A program made the translations under genes and the position numbers. Source: Thuidium tamariscinum (taxonomy: Eukaryota; Streptophyta; Bryopsida; Hypnales; Thuidiaceae). From it: DNA of 64,000 nucleotides. The notes below the pieces were generated by a model. That model had not been told where the DNA came from. It worked only from the letters and a program-made list of their open reading frames with translations, and did no database searches. The stretch is taken from contig OX344758.2 in assembly GCA_947034885.2 (NCBI GenBank), forward strand, positions 14,163,067 to 14,227,066, written 5' to 3'. Below, one piece after another: positions 35,101 to 46,812 of the stretch. The stretch's first letter is position 1. Every line of letters starts with the position of its first letter.

Positions 35101-38100
35101 TTGTAGGCGTTTGTGGAGTGAAGTTTTTTATTCTGCATATGTGACTTAAGGACGGCGTGGATTCTTGTTTTGGGATTCCTCGTGAACGTGCTCGTGTGGA
35201 GACTTGTGCAGATGCTGAAGAAGCTAAACAAGCAATTAAACGGTGAGGAATGGGCTTGGAACAATCTGAACACACTCTGCTGGGCTATCGGCTCCATATC
35301 GGGGTCCATGGTCGAAGACCAGGTAAATATTCCATCGCTTGTTTGTCAGTCGTATCATGTCTGTCGGGTACGACGGTGTGAACTTCCGTGTGTCAATGCC
35401 GTGCCCGACAGGTGATTTCCTAACTGTGTTAGGGTTCGCTTGACCTGAGATTTCCTGGTTATTCTATGAGTCTTATTTTTGACGTTCTCCTTCTCTCCTT
35501 CTCTTTTCTTCATCTGAGCGTTTGTGGTACCCCACTTCGTTCCTACTTGTTTTCTAATGTGCTCGTGTTGTTTTTGGGAGGAGCAGGAGAACCGCTTCCT
35601 TGTGACAGTGATTCGCGATCTGCTTAATCTATGTGAAATTACGAAGGGCAAGGACAATAAGGCGGTGATTGCCAGCAACATTATGTACGTCCTTCCCCTT
35701 GAAGTCCGGGTTCGTTCTGGCACATAATGTGTTGCACTGCTGTCCGTGAAAATGTCACTTTTTTTTTCTTTTATTGTTTCACACCATTTTCGAAGGGTAA
35801 TCACTTCAACTGATTCCAGGGCTTGTCAAGTGCTAATAATCTTCGATGACCATCTTCCGATTTAGGAAGAACTTGAGGTTGCAAATTGATTTAAAGGGTA
35901 CATGACGTGAATTTTTCAGATTCTTGTGAACGTTCTGCTGTAGGCATTTGATTCCTATATATTTTTTTTTCTGTTAAGACGACCTTGCTTGCACGTTTTC
36001 AGGTATGTAGTGGGCCAGTATCCTCGCTTTTTGAGAGCTCATTGGAAGTTTTTGAAGACGGTTGTGAACAAGCTGTTTGAGTTCATGCACGAAACTCATC
36101 CTGGTGTTCAGGTACGATACCTTACCTTTCGGTGAGGGTCGTCATCAGGGATCAGTCACGTCGCGATTTTGTTCTATGTTTTGGAATGGGCTTCTTCGTG
36201 ATGTTGATGACCTCATTTGTTCAGAATATTTTACTGGACTTTTGGACAGCGAAGTCATGTTCTTTATGTGTGCTCACATTGTTTGTTGCCATGGTCAGGA
36301 TATGGCCTGCGACACATTTCTGAAGATAGTTCAGAAATGTAAAAGGAAGTTCGTTATTCTTCAGGTACGTTACCCATTAAAGACTGTGTATGCGGTGGAG
36401 TTTGCGGATCTTACTGTTCTCTGGATCCATTTTGTCTTCTTTGAAGGTGGATGCACAGGAGGTTGCACTTTCAGCTTCGTCCGTCTTCTGTTTCTGATGG
36501 CAGCTACTTGTGCTGCATTTCAGGTGGGAGAGACCGAGCCTTTTGTATGTGAGCTCCTGAAGGGGTTGCCAACAACTATCTTGGATCTGGAGGCTCATCA
36601 AATTCATACATTCTACGAAGCAGTACGTCCATTTCGTCTGTGTGACTTGATTTCTTGTTTGCGTTGATTTTGTTTGATGGCGGGTAGACTGTTCGAATGA
36701 GCATAGTGGAGGCCAAGTTTCTGGCCATAACTCTGAGTCTGATCACAGGTTGGATTCATGATTCAAGCCGAATCCGATCCTCAAAGGCGGGATGAGTATC
36801 TGCAGAAGCTTATGGAGCTTCCAAATCAGGTTGACCATTGGTAGATGTTTTGGCAGCGGTGTGGAATTTCGCACATGCTGTGTTTGTATGTTGTGTAGGT
36901 AGTGAAGGGAGTGATGCCTGTTGGCCTTCCGAAGTTCTTTGTTGTTGAAGTCAGACCATTTGCTGTCTCCGGAGCAGTACTGCTTTTACTAGATTCATTT
37001 CATTCCCAGGAAATCCGGTTGAGAGTCGGAAAGTAATCGAGTTACTCACACGGCATGTACCTGATCAAGTTGTGACCTTCGTGCAGAGATGGGTAGAAAT
37101 CATCAGTCAAGCTCGTCAAAGTGTGGAGTACTTGAAAGCACTCGACGTTGTACGTGCTGTCCTCAACATTCTGCAGGTGTGTATCCTGTAACCTTGGAAC
37201 TGGCAGCCCATGTGGCCAGATTGATTAGATTCGGGAAGCACTGTTGATGGAGGTTTGTCGTAAGTCGATTTAGCGCTAGAACGTCTTCATGCGGCGACTG
37301 AATTCTTTCACTAGTGGGTTGTTGACCCCTGTCTTCGCTTGGGTTGTGTGCAGTTGAATACCAGCGTTGCCAGCTCCCTTGGCCAAGCTTTCTTAGCTCA
37401 AATATCACTGGTCTACCTGGATATGTTGAATGTTTATAGGTACGTGACTGCAAGAACCGGGTTTTTTGGCCGAGTTTTGTTTTCAGTTTGCTAGATTCCT
37501 CAGTTTGCAGCTTCGAAATCTAGGCTGTTTGTTGCCATGATTTGTCTGCTCGTGTCTTTATAGGAATAGAGGTTTGTATGTTCTAAGACTTCCGTAACAA
37601 GTATTTTTTGTTCCCATGAACGCAGAATGTACAGTGAGCTGATATCGAGTAGCATTGCTGAGGGAGGACCGTATGCATCCAGGACTTCATTTGTGAAGCT
37701 GCTGAGGTAGGACTTTTTGTTGCTGCATGTCGGTCTGCCGAACTCTTTCGTAACCCAAACGTGCACTTGCCTTATTTACGGATGTTTCTGCACCCTGCGT
37801 TTAGGAGGCTCCGGACTAGGTCGAAGTTCAGATGTCTGGTGCTTATTGAAAGTGATTCGTGTGGCCTTTCTGCAGGTCGGTGAAGCGGGAAACCCTGAAA
37901 TTGATCGAAACGTTTGTAGATAAAGCGGACGACGCGGAACTGATCGCGAAGAATTTCGTCCCAGCTATGACGGATCCCATCCTGGGTGACTATGCCCGCA
38001 ACGTGTCTGACGCTCGTGAATCGGAGGTGTTATCTCTGTTTGCAACTATCATCAACAAGTGCGTATCACAACCTTCGCCTGTATTTGTGGATCCTACCTG

Positions 38101-40209
38101 CGCGCGGACTTTTTCTTCTGTTTGTTCCTCTGATTTTTGAGCAAAGATCCTGGCGCTTTCTGGACACGAACAATGACCGTCTGTTAAGCTGATTGGTGAG
38201 AGATGGCGATGTGGTTCTTTGATGGATGTTCTGTACTAGCGTGAGATCAACGTATTGACTTTTTCAAGTGAACATTTGCAGGTTAAAGAGCGCCATGATG
38301 GATGATGTTCCCCGAATCTTCGAGGCTGTTTTTGCATGCACTCTCGATGTATGTGAACGCAGCAACATTCTACTGAACCCGATGTCTTGACTGTGGTGAT
38401 CGTTTTTTGCCTCGTTGGTCTTGGAGGGTTAGTGGAGTAGTCGAGCCGTGGGTTTACTGGATCTGAAGTTTAACATCAGATTCTGTGGTTTTACAGATGA
38501 TCACTAAGAACTTCGAGGACTATCCAGAGCATCGTCTGAAGTTTTTCTCGTTGTTGCGGGCCATTGCAAGCCACTGTTTCCGTGCTCTTTTCACTCTGTC
38601 CAGCCAAGTAAGTGAACAGTGAGGCTTTTCATGTTTGCAGGGGTGACCTTTTAGTTTGTTTTATGTAGTAAGCATCAGTAGTTGGTTTGTCATTTCTTTT
38701 CGATCCACCTCTCTTTCGGAGTTCTCGGCATGTGAATCTGATCTTCTTTGGCATTTTCCAGCAACTGAAACTAGTGATGGACTCCATCATCTGGGCATTC
38801 CGTCACACCGAGCGCAACGTTGCAGAGACTGGCCTGAACCTGCTCCTGGAAATGCTGACAAACTTCCAAGTAATACCTCACCTACGTTTTTTCTGTCGCT
38901 AGTGTACGCAGCATTCGTCTTGTGAGATTCGTATTGACGCACCGATGAGTATTTTCCTGTTCTGATTCAGTGCTGAATGGAATCTTGCCCTGGGTTAAGT
39001 CATTTCTTCCGCGTCTTTTTTTATTCTGCGTCTTTTCACCATCCTTGTGGTAGGTTTGAATGTGTCTGCTCACCTGTCTTTGTGTTTTGTGGTCGTGGTT
39101 TTTGCGACAGGCGTCCGAATTCTGCAACCAGTTCCATCAGACGTATTTTCTCACCATTGAACAAGAAATATTTGCAGTTTTGACTGACACTTTCCACAAG
39201 CCAGGATTCAAATTGCATGTGCTGATCCTTCAACACTTATTCTGCCTGGTGGGATTTCGCTTCATACCCCTGGCTGATGTGGTTTTTGGATCAATCTCTT
39301 TGTATATTTGCAGTGACTCGGCCGGTTTGCACTTCTAATGGTTCCTTTTCTCTTTCAGGTCGATTCGGGGGCCCTCACGCTACCGCTGTGGGATGCAGCC
39401 ACCTTGGGTCCCACAGCCTTTCCCAACAACATGGAGTTCGTTCGGGACTACTCCATCAAGCTTTTGGGGACGTCATTCCCCAATATGACTCCTCTCGAGG
39501 CATGGCGCCTCGTTTCCTTCCATTGCATTTTGTCTCTGGTACAAGTTGATAGTCTAGCTTGTTTGAGTGAGGGCTCTTTGATTCTTGGACTTGCAAGCGA
39601 GTCACGGTGTTCTACATTCTTGCTTCCGGTGTACAAGTTTGCGGAACCCCTGTTGATCCTTGTTTTGAGGTGCAGTCGCAAGACGCATTAGGGTTTTTGT
39701 GAGGCTGGCCTGCACGAGTCACATGTGGTTTGGTGACGGGTCTTTTACGGTTGGGAGAGCTTCCTGATTTGGGTTCATGGTCGCTGTGTGTTCAGGTGAC
39801 GACGTTTGTGAATGGCCTCTTCGATACCCGAGGCGAGTTGGGAGCTTTCAAGAACCAACTTCGCGACTTCTTGATTCAGTCGAAGGAGTTTTCGGCTCAG
39901 GTAGTCTAGGGAACGTTTTGAAAGTGTTTTTGCCGGTTCCTGGCTGGGATGTCTGCGGGGTTTCGGGTTTTATGTCTTAGAATATTATCGACGGTCGCAA
40001 ATTCTCTCGAGGACTGTTTTTATTTTCTGATTGTGGAATGTTTGTTGTGAGTGAGTATCCCTCATGTTGGCGATTCCGGTGTGCAGGATAACAAGGACCT
40101 GTATGCTGAGGAAGCTGCTGCGCAGAGAGAGGCCGAAAGGAGGCGAATGCTGAGCATCCCTGGGTTGATAGCTCCAGTGGAACTCCAGGATGACATGACC
40201 GACCAATAG
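29122..40209 (+). CDS. XPO1: Exportin-1 (CRM1) nuclear export receptor, 32 exons
   Basis: Karyopherin that carries leucine-rich-NES cargo out of the nucleus with RanGTP. Exons: 29122-29217, 30358-30474, 30651-30743, 30940-31011, 31339-31446, 31575-31657, 31836-31974, 32242-32310, 32455-32532, 32785-32847, 33159-33203, 33412-33519, 33921-34016, 34479-34727, 35007-35066, 35212-35322, 35587-35684, 36003-36111, 36299-36364, 36524-36622, 36749-36829, 37087-37176, 37354-37439, 37626-37706, 37876-38058, 38282-38348, 38497-38607, 38762-38869, 39111-39248, 39359-39499, 39796-39900, 40087-40209. Sum 3,273 nt: 1,090 aa plus stop (plant XPO1 about 1,075). Landmarks: start [20 protein letters not shown]; importin-beta N-terminal/CRIME region about residues 35-105 with [16 protein letters not shown]-groove block [20 protein letters not shown] with Cys545, equivalent to the leptomycin-sensitive Cys528 of human XPO1; CRM1 C-terminal HEAT repeats to [15 protein letters not shown]. 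Intron 1 is long (1,140 bp). Exon 14 uses acceptor GAAAAG. The donor after exon 30 is non-canonical (see findings). Confidence 0.95.
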
Positions 40210-41346
40210 GCCCACGTCTGTTGATCACCTGGAGACTTCAGATTCAATTTCTCGTTCAACTTCCCGTTCGAAACAGCGATGCAGCATGTGCCAGCTTCGA
40301 CCTCTTCTAGTGTGGGTGTGGAGTTGTGCCGTGGATTTTGAGGACGGTTTGGGCCTGGTTGGCTTGTGTGATCTCAGGACTCGACTAGAGCATGGTGACA
40401 TGTCCAGAAGTGGAGGATGATCCTGGCCAGGTTGAACGTATCAGCATGACATTAGGCTGGAGAAGGCTACAGAAACCATGTGTAGATTTGGCAGGGACGA
40501 GAGTGTCATACTCTCCGTCGGGAGAGAAGTTTAGAGATCGGAGTCGGAGGAGCCATATTCTACTCGTGATACCTCTGAGGGATGTTTTATGGAAGGGGAC
40601 TGTTTCGTGTTCAGGCATTTTTGCTTGAACACAACGTGTCCCACATTTCCATCTCATCTGAATTCTCAGTGGTTGAAGTAGAGCTGCCTCTCGTGTGTTT
40701 AACGGAGCTGGCAAACTACAGATGCTCTGTACTTTTTTTGTGTGCAGTTAGATGCTTCTTATTCACACGTCCCTTTCTTTGTGCTACCTTTTGTAATCTT
40801 TTTCTGAGCTACTTGCCTGAATGCTTGGGACGGTGAGCAATTTCTCTGCATCGACGTACAGTAGTTGTTTTATTTAGTTTAGTTTCGAAGGATTTAGGTC
40901 GAGCACTGAGGCTTTTGCTTGTGAGGAGTCTTTTTCACTGGAAATGTCTGACTTAGTCGCTCAGCTTACTGTTCAAGATCTGTATTTCAATCTCTGTTTG
41001 AATTCCCCACTTTGTTGAAATCCTTCCTGTTACCTCGACTTCTAATTTCAGGTTGTACTACGTCTGGCTTGAAGTTAAGGGCTTGCTGTTCTTTAGATAT
41101 GGAGTCAAAGTTTCCTGAGTTTTGTGTTGGTATATCTCGATTTATGGCTTGACCTGGAAGAGGAGGAAGTGCTCAATTCAGCCCTTGACCCAATTCCCCA
41201 CTGCATGGAACCACCCCAATTCCAGCTTCATGCCTTTTTATTCCGTCTGGGGGAATGGATTGTGGTGGTTACATGAGCAGTGAAAATGGGTATTTGAATT
41301 ATGCATTCAATAAGAGTGGTGATGGATTTAGTATTGAGCCTTCAAA
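40210..41346. other. 3' flank of exportin-1
   Basis: T-rich, moderately GC sequence similar in composition to the XPO1 introns, presumably 3'UTR and downstream DNA. Open frames at 40,385-40,714 (-) and 40,582-40,836 (+) show no family resemblance. No polyadenylation site can be fixed. Confidence 0.4.
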
Positions 41347-42943
41347 CCCTAATGGATGAAGACCTTTTTTTTTTTTAAAAACACTCAAAATTGCCATTTC
41401 TATTGGAAAGGGTAAAAAAATTTGAAAATTACTATTTTTGGACATTTGGTTGTAGGGATCTTGCACTTTAGGTAGGTAGGAGGTCCATAAACGGACCATC
41501 TAAGAGCTGGAATTGAATTTTGGGGAGGTGAAACATCTTGAAATAGTTTTCAGTAAATCTTCCTTGAAAGAAAAGTGGAATAGGCATGTAAGGGAGAAAC
41601 ACCCATTTCCGTCCTTGTACCTATTCTTGGGCCATAGAGTGTCACTAAATCTGTCCATAGGCATACATTACGGCATCCGACAGCTGTTTAATTCTAATTT
41701 GCTGACGCAGTTGTAAGACACATGTGTAGTTTTCATTCACTGACATCTGATTTCAGCAGGTGTTCGGTTTAAGGTACACCTATAGGACGGTTCCAATGGT
41801 CTAGGGAGCCAACACTTTGAAAATTTACAGAAATTACATACTGATTCCGAAAATTTTAATTTTTTTTTTAATATTCATGATTCTCACTCGCTAATGCTAG
41901 AAAAATATCAGTTTTAGAAAACGCTGCCTCCAACTATGCTGAATTCCTTATTCGGACAGTTTTGGGTGTTTCCACTATAACCTTGGTTGTTTCATATTTT
42001 TTGAAGCCTTGTTGAATTAGTTACAAATTTTTTAAGTTGAAAAAAAGTGGTCATCCATGGTCATCAAAAGCAACCATGTCTTGAAGTGCAGATTTGGTGT
42101 ATGGAAGAAAGCAAAATGTACCTCTCAATCATGTTTGCTTTTAATGCTTGGTCAGAGTTCAAGCCTCCTACTTTAGTATGAAAATGTGTGGAATAAATTT
42201 CACAAATTTTCACTACATAGTTTATAAGATATTTATACTTTTAGTGAAGAAATTAGGTTCTTTTGCTCATTGCAAGACTAAATTTATTGACTTTGAAACT
42301 TTCTTAACTTAAATTTTTTGCACTATAGAATTTTATGTTTAAATCGTCAGAGGGAAATTGGGTTATGAGTCTAGGGAATTTTTTTTTCCAAAAAAATTCA
42401 ACTTTTTGTCTTAAAGACAATTATTAAGTAGAATTAGGTATGAGATAGAAGAAAAATCTAAATTATTAATATCTCTATAGATTGAAATGCACCAATTCCA
42501 ATGTTCTAAAGAACAAAGTTAGATATGTAGAATTGTTTTTTTGAAAAATTGTAATATTTGCATTCAAAAAATAATGAATCCTACAAGTTATTTTTTCAAG
42601 CTTTTTTTTTTGCCTCAAAAATAAGATCACATATATACAACTTCCCCATCACTTATTCAAGTGAAACAAATAAAAGCTTTCCAAGTAAACAAAAATATAA
42701 CATACAAAAAAAAAATTGATTTTAAACTTTTGAAATATTTTTGCTACCTTGTCTCCTTGTTCAATTTGAGCCTATTTGGGCATAACTTTTGTTTGCAAAC
42801 ACCAGTTTGAAAAAAATTATATTCCTATGGAACTAATCAATTTTTCTATCTGAAAAAATAGTTTCAGAAAATTATGATAAAATGAAACTATAGGAAAGCA
42901 CCTAAAATTAATTTGTCCTCCAAAGAGACAATGATCCTTTAGG
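41347..42943 (+). mobile_element. CCCTAAAGG/TTAA-family element, about 1.6 kb, degraded
   Basis: The left end ACCCTAATGGATGAAGACC follows TCAA, a mutated TTAA. The internal block 'aaacactcaaaattgccatttctatt' is shared with the other family copies. The right end 'gacaatgatcctttagga' is the counterpart of GGCAATGGTCCTTTAGGG at 46,791-46,808. It contains a diverged copy of one arm of the 26,865 hairpin (near 41,598). No coding capacity seen. Confidence 0.5.
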
Positions 42944-42998
42944 AAATAAGAATGTTTTTGCACATGGGAATTACACATTGAATGCAAAGTAGGTTTAA

Positions 42999-43560
42999 CC
43001 CCTAAAGGACTAAGGCCATTTTTCTGTCAAAACCACTCACAATTGCCATTTTTACTATGTTCATCGATGAAAACAAAAAAACAATTTCTTAGAATCTAAC
43101 TATACTTAGGATCTTGTAATTAACTTGTTTGAGGTCATGTGGTGAAAATTTCATGAAGTTTGGCTATATAGATTTAAAGATGTGAGCAATCAAAGTTATT
43201 TTTCTTAAAAGATGCTAAAACTACTCGAAAAACAAAATTGTCTATTATTTATTCATTACTAGTTCAAATAGAATGAATCAAAGCTTCAAATGTAGACAAA
43301 AAATATGATTTTAGGAAAAAAGAAATGTAAGATAATATATTGTGTTTTTGCAAAAAAATCTACTACCCACATAGTTCAATTTTGGACTTTTTGTGTTATA
43401 ACTTTTGCTTCCCAACACCAATTGAAATTAAAAAAATATATATTCTTGCAAAGCTAATCAATTTCTTTTAGTATACTAGATAGTTTCAAAAAGTTTCACC
43501 AAAAACTGAAGTCACAGGAACCTACACAAAATCCTTTTTTTCCCTTGAGGGAACAACAGG
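42999..43560 (+). mobile_element. CCCTAAAGG/TTAA-family element, 562 bp
   Basis: TTAA (42,995-42,998) then CCCCTAAAGGACTAAGGCC. The internal order of conserved blocks is the same as at 26,179 and 45,864. The right side ends ...CCCTTGAGGGAACAACAGG followed by TTAA (43,561-43,564). The terminal GGTCCTTTAGGG is missing at the right, so the end may be eroded and the second TTAA may be coincidental. Confidence 0.5.
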
Positions 43561-43936
43561 TTAATGTAACTAGTGTGCTTTGTACCATTGTGTTAGCCAA
43601 AATAAAGTAATTTTTTGATTTGTAATTAAAAATAATTGGAAAGTCAATAACTTTCATACTATAGGACCAAATGCCATGAAAAAAGACCATGCACCCCTAC
43701 TTGTAGAACACTTTCCGATACTACTAGGAATGCAACCAAAGGATGCACAATCTACGAGATCTCATGACAACAAACAAAACAATGCAAACAACCTCTCTTA
43801 AGATATAGATTTGGATGTAAAATCTAGGAGCTATGGGGTTTAGACATATCTAATCATAATATATATACCATGATGATAGAAGATTTAATGTGTAAATTTT
43901 GAAGGTGCCATTGAATATTTTCAAAGTTCGGGAGAC

Positions 43937-44229
43937 ATTAGATGTTTTTTGAGGGGTCAAGAAGACTGCGAGTTATCACAGCAGGGAACAGGTTCGGCGA
44001 GGTTCGGCAAGGCGGTCTGACGTGGCCGAGAGACTGCCACGTCATCGACCAAAAAAAAAAAAAAAAAAAAAAATTTTTTTTTTGTATTTGAAGACTAAAA
44101 AATTTATTTATTTATTTATTTTTTTTGAAAAAAAAAAATCTGACAGCAGGCCGCTCCCCTCGCTGCGGGGAACAGCTGCGGGGGAACAGCACTGGAACAG
44201 TCTTCTGCAGGGGTCAAAAAACATCTAAT
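43937..44229. mobile_element. MITE with ATTAGATG-type ends, 293 bp
   Basis: The left end ATTAGATGTTTTTTGAGGGG and the reverse complement of the right end (ATTAGATGTTTTTTGACCCC) match, and AGAAGACTG recurs just inside both ends. The GC-rich shoulders (CGGCGAGG..., CCGCTCCCCTCGC) flank an A-tract, a T-tract and an (ATTT)n core (44,050-44,140). It is related by ends and architecture to 26,413-26,699. Confidence 0.6.
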
Positions 44230-45859
44230 GCTAAAAGACTTTGATGGTACAAAAGAAATTCAATTGCCTCTAATGACCATGCTTGAATGCTAATTTTGTA
44301 TTTGCTAAATGAGACTAGGCTAAAAGATCAATGATTTAGACTTAATTCTCTTATCTTTTGTTTTTTGTTCTCTATTGACATTTTGTAATCTTTTTGCCAA
44401 ATTTCCAAGATTGATAGTGTTTCTAAACTATACAAGGTCAATTTTTTTATACCCTAAGCAATGTAATCTTTAAAACACACATTTGAACAACGTGAACCCT
44501 TTTGTTTATTTCAAGTACTTAAAACCAAGATTTTCATTCATTCTAAATCTTTTCCAAAAATATTCAAATTTTTCTAATATTTTGAATTTACATGGCTTAA
44601 TATTCTAAACCTAAAACATGCATGCTATAATAGGTAATGTCCAAGATGATAGTAGGTATCTCATTTGAATACTATTCTAAATACTTCCTTCCTATTTCCG
44701 TACAAGCATGCCCTTTGAGATTGATTTTTTAGTCAATATTCTTTCTACCAAGAATCCTTGATGCTATGATCAATTACACTTTCTTCTACTATCTTTTCAA
44801 ATATGAAAGTGTCTAAATCAAATATTGGTAGATGACCTATTAAATCTTGTAACTTCAATTCATCAAGTGAAAATCCACTTAAAAGGGCAATGTCTAAGGA
44901 AATGGTTCTAATTTGTCCAAAACAAGGACCTACGCAACTTTTGAATCACTAATCAAAATGGAATGAAACAAAGCTTTTCATTCATACAAAAGTATAACCT
45001 ATGAGGAAAAAAAACTAGAATTTCATTTCAATTTTTGAGGATTTTTTTTGTGTGCCTATTATGCCTAATCTCCCTTGTTTGGAGATTATTGTACCATAAT
45101 TTTTGCTTCCAAGTATAAATTTAAATAAATACTAGTGTTCCTTGTGTCATTGCCATAGTCAAAACTAAATTGAAAGTAATTTTCTAATTTCTTAGAACCA
45201 AAAATAACTCAAAAATCCATAACTTTCACACTATAGGTTGGATTGCCATGCAACAAAGCTTGTGCATCCTTCCTTGCTGAGAGCTTTCTAATGGTATTAA
45301 GTACACCACCAAGGGACGCATGGTCTAGGAGATCTCAACGTGACTAACAGACAAAAAAAACATGTCTTATGGTATAGATTGTATTTGTACAAAACCAATA
45401 AATCTTTTTACCTTACATGAAAGTTTTTGAAAAGTATCACCAAAAGTTGAACTCATAAGAACCTACTTGAATTTCATTTTGGCCTTCATAGAAACTATAG
45501 GCCTTTACATAAAAAAAATAACCTTCCATTGAAATAGTATTGTTTTAGTGTTTATACAATATAGTATAGAAATATATTGTTGCAATAGAAAACCATTCCA
45601 CAACAATACTATTTAAAAAACAGTAGTGTGTTCCCATTGAAACAGATATGTTGCACTACTGCTTTATTTTGTAATAGTATACTTTTAACACTATATTGTG
45701 TAAACATTGAAGCAATATTGCAATAGTACTAAGGTAGTAAGGAATTACTATTCGATGAGTAGAAATTAAATAATAATACAATGAATGAAAGGTATTGTTT
45801 TTAATAAGTGTACAATTGCTTAAAAGTTTTGTACCTTCTACTCGCAAGAAAGTATAAAA
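44230..45859. repeat. AT-rich repeat DNA
   Basis: No gene. Parts resemble the inner sequence of the CCCTAAAGG/TTAA family (for example 'ggaatgaaacaaagcttttcattc' and 'cataactttcacactatagg'), so this may be another eroded copy without ends. An imperfect palindromic segment built on 'agtattgttttagtgtttatacaatatag' spans about 45,530-45,740. Confidence 0.4.
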
Positions 45860-45863
45860 TTAA

Positions 45864-46808
45864 CCCCTAAAGGACCATGCCCTGTTCTTTTGCCAAAAAA
45901 CATTGAAAAATGTCATTTTCATAGCAAAGAGTAAAAATTCTTCAAGGCAAGTTGGCTACACACTTTGAAATTTTGAAATCTTTTGGAATTGTACAACACA
46001 TAGAATAACAACGGGCACAAAGGCCCACACACAGAAGCATGATATGCAGGTGACCCCATAGATTGGAAGATATTTGTGTTTAAAGTGGAAAAAACAAATT
46101 TTTCAGCACATTGCGGGACTGAATTTTTTGACTTTGAACATTTTTAACTTAAAAATTTTGCACTACAAAGTTTTGAGCTTTAAATCTTTACAGTGTAAAA
46201 TTGAGTTGAGAATCTAGGGAAAAAAAAGAATTTGTAAAAAATTTAAGTTTCATACTTAAAGAAATTGTTGAGTAGAAGTAAGTACAAGATAGAAGGAAAA
46301 TCTAAAATATTAATATCTTTTAGATGGAATTAAAATTCACTAATTTTAATGGTGAGAATATTCTATCAAGTAAACTAAACCATGAAAAGAATTTTTTTTT
46401 GAAAAATTGCAAAATTTACATTTAGAAATGAATCGTACAAGTTATTTTTTTCAAGAAGATGCTCTAACTGCCCGAAAAACAAGAATGTCGATAACTTTCT
46501 CATAACAAATCCAAATGAATGAATCAAAGCTTTCTAGATAGGAAAAAAATATAATCTATAAGGGAAAAAATTCAAAATTTTTTTTCAAAGTTTTCTTTGC
46601 TGCCTGAACTACCCCCTATCTCCTATTTTGGGCTTATTTGGGCATAACTTTTGTTCCCAAGCACTGATTGAAAAAAAATAATATCCCTACGAAGATATTC
46701 AGTTTTTCTATCTCCAAAAAAAGTTTCAAAGAATCATGACAAAAATTCAGCTCGTAGGTACCTGCCCAAAATCGCATTTGTCCCCTGAAGGGCAATGGTC
46801 CTTTAGGG
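45864..46808 (+). mobile_element. Best-preserved CCCTAAAGG/TTAA-family element, 945 bp
   Basis: TTAA (45,860-45,863) precedes CCCCTAAAGGACCATG. The right end CAATGGTCCTTTAGGG is followed by TTTA (46,809-46,812), one substitution from TTAA. The inverted termini are about 12-13 bp, beginning CCC and ending GGG. There is no open frame of interest, so it is non-autonomous. A TTAA target with CCC...GGG ends is the hallmark of the piggyBac superfamily. Confidence 0.65.
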
Positions 46809-46812
46809 TTTA

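Noticed and set aside
35355..35804. 149-codon minus-strand open frame overlapping exportin-1
   Set aside because: It is antisense to XPO1 exon 17 and its introns, shows no family resemblance and is explained by the compositional bias of the sense strand.
36077..36667. 196-codon plus-strand open frame
   Set aside because: It runs through XPO1 exons 19 and 20 and reads through introns; the spliced model explains it.
43999..44228. Open frame over A- and T-tracts (44,022-44,228)
   Set aside because: Poly-lysine and poly-phenylalanine translation of homopolymers within a MITE.
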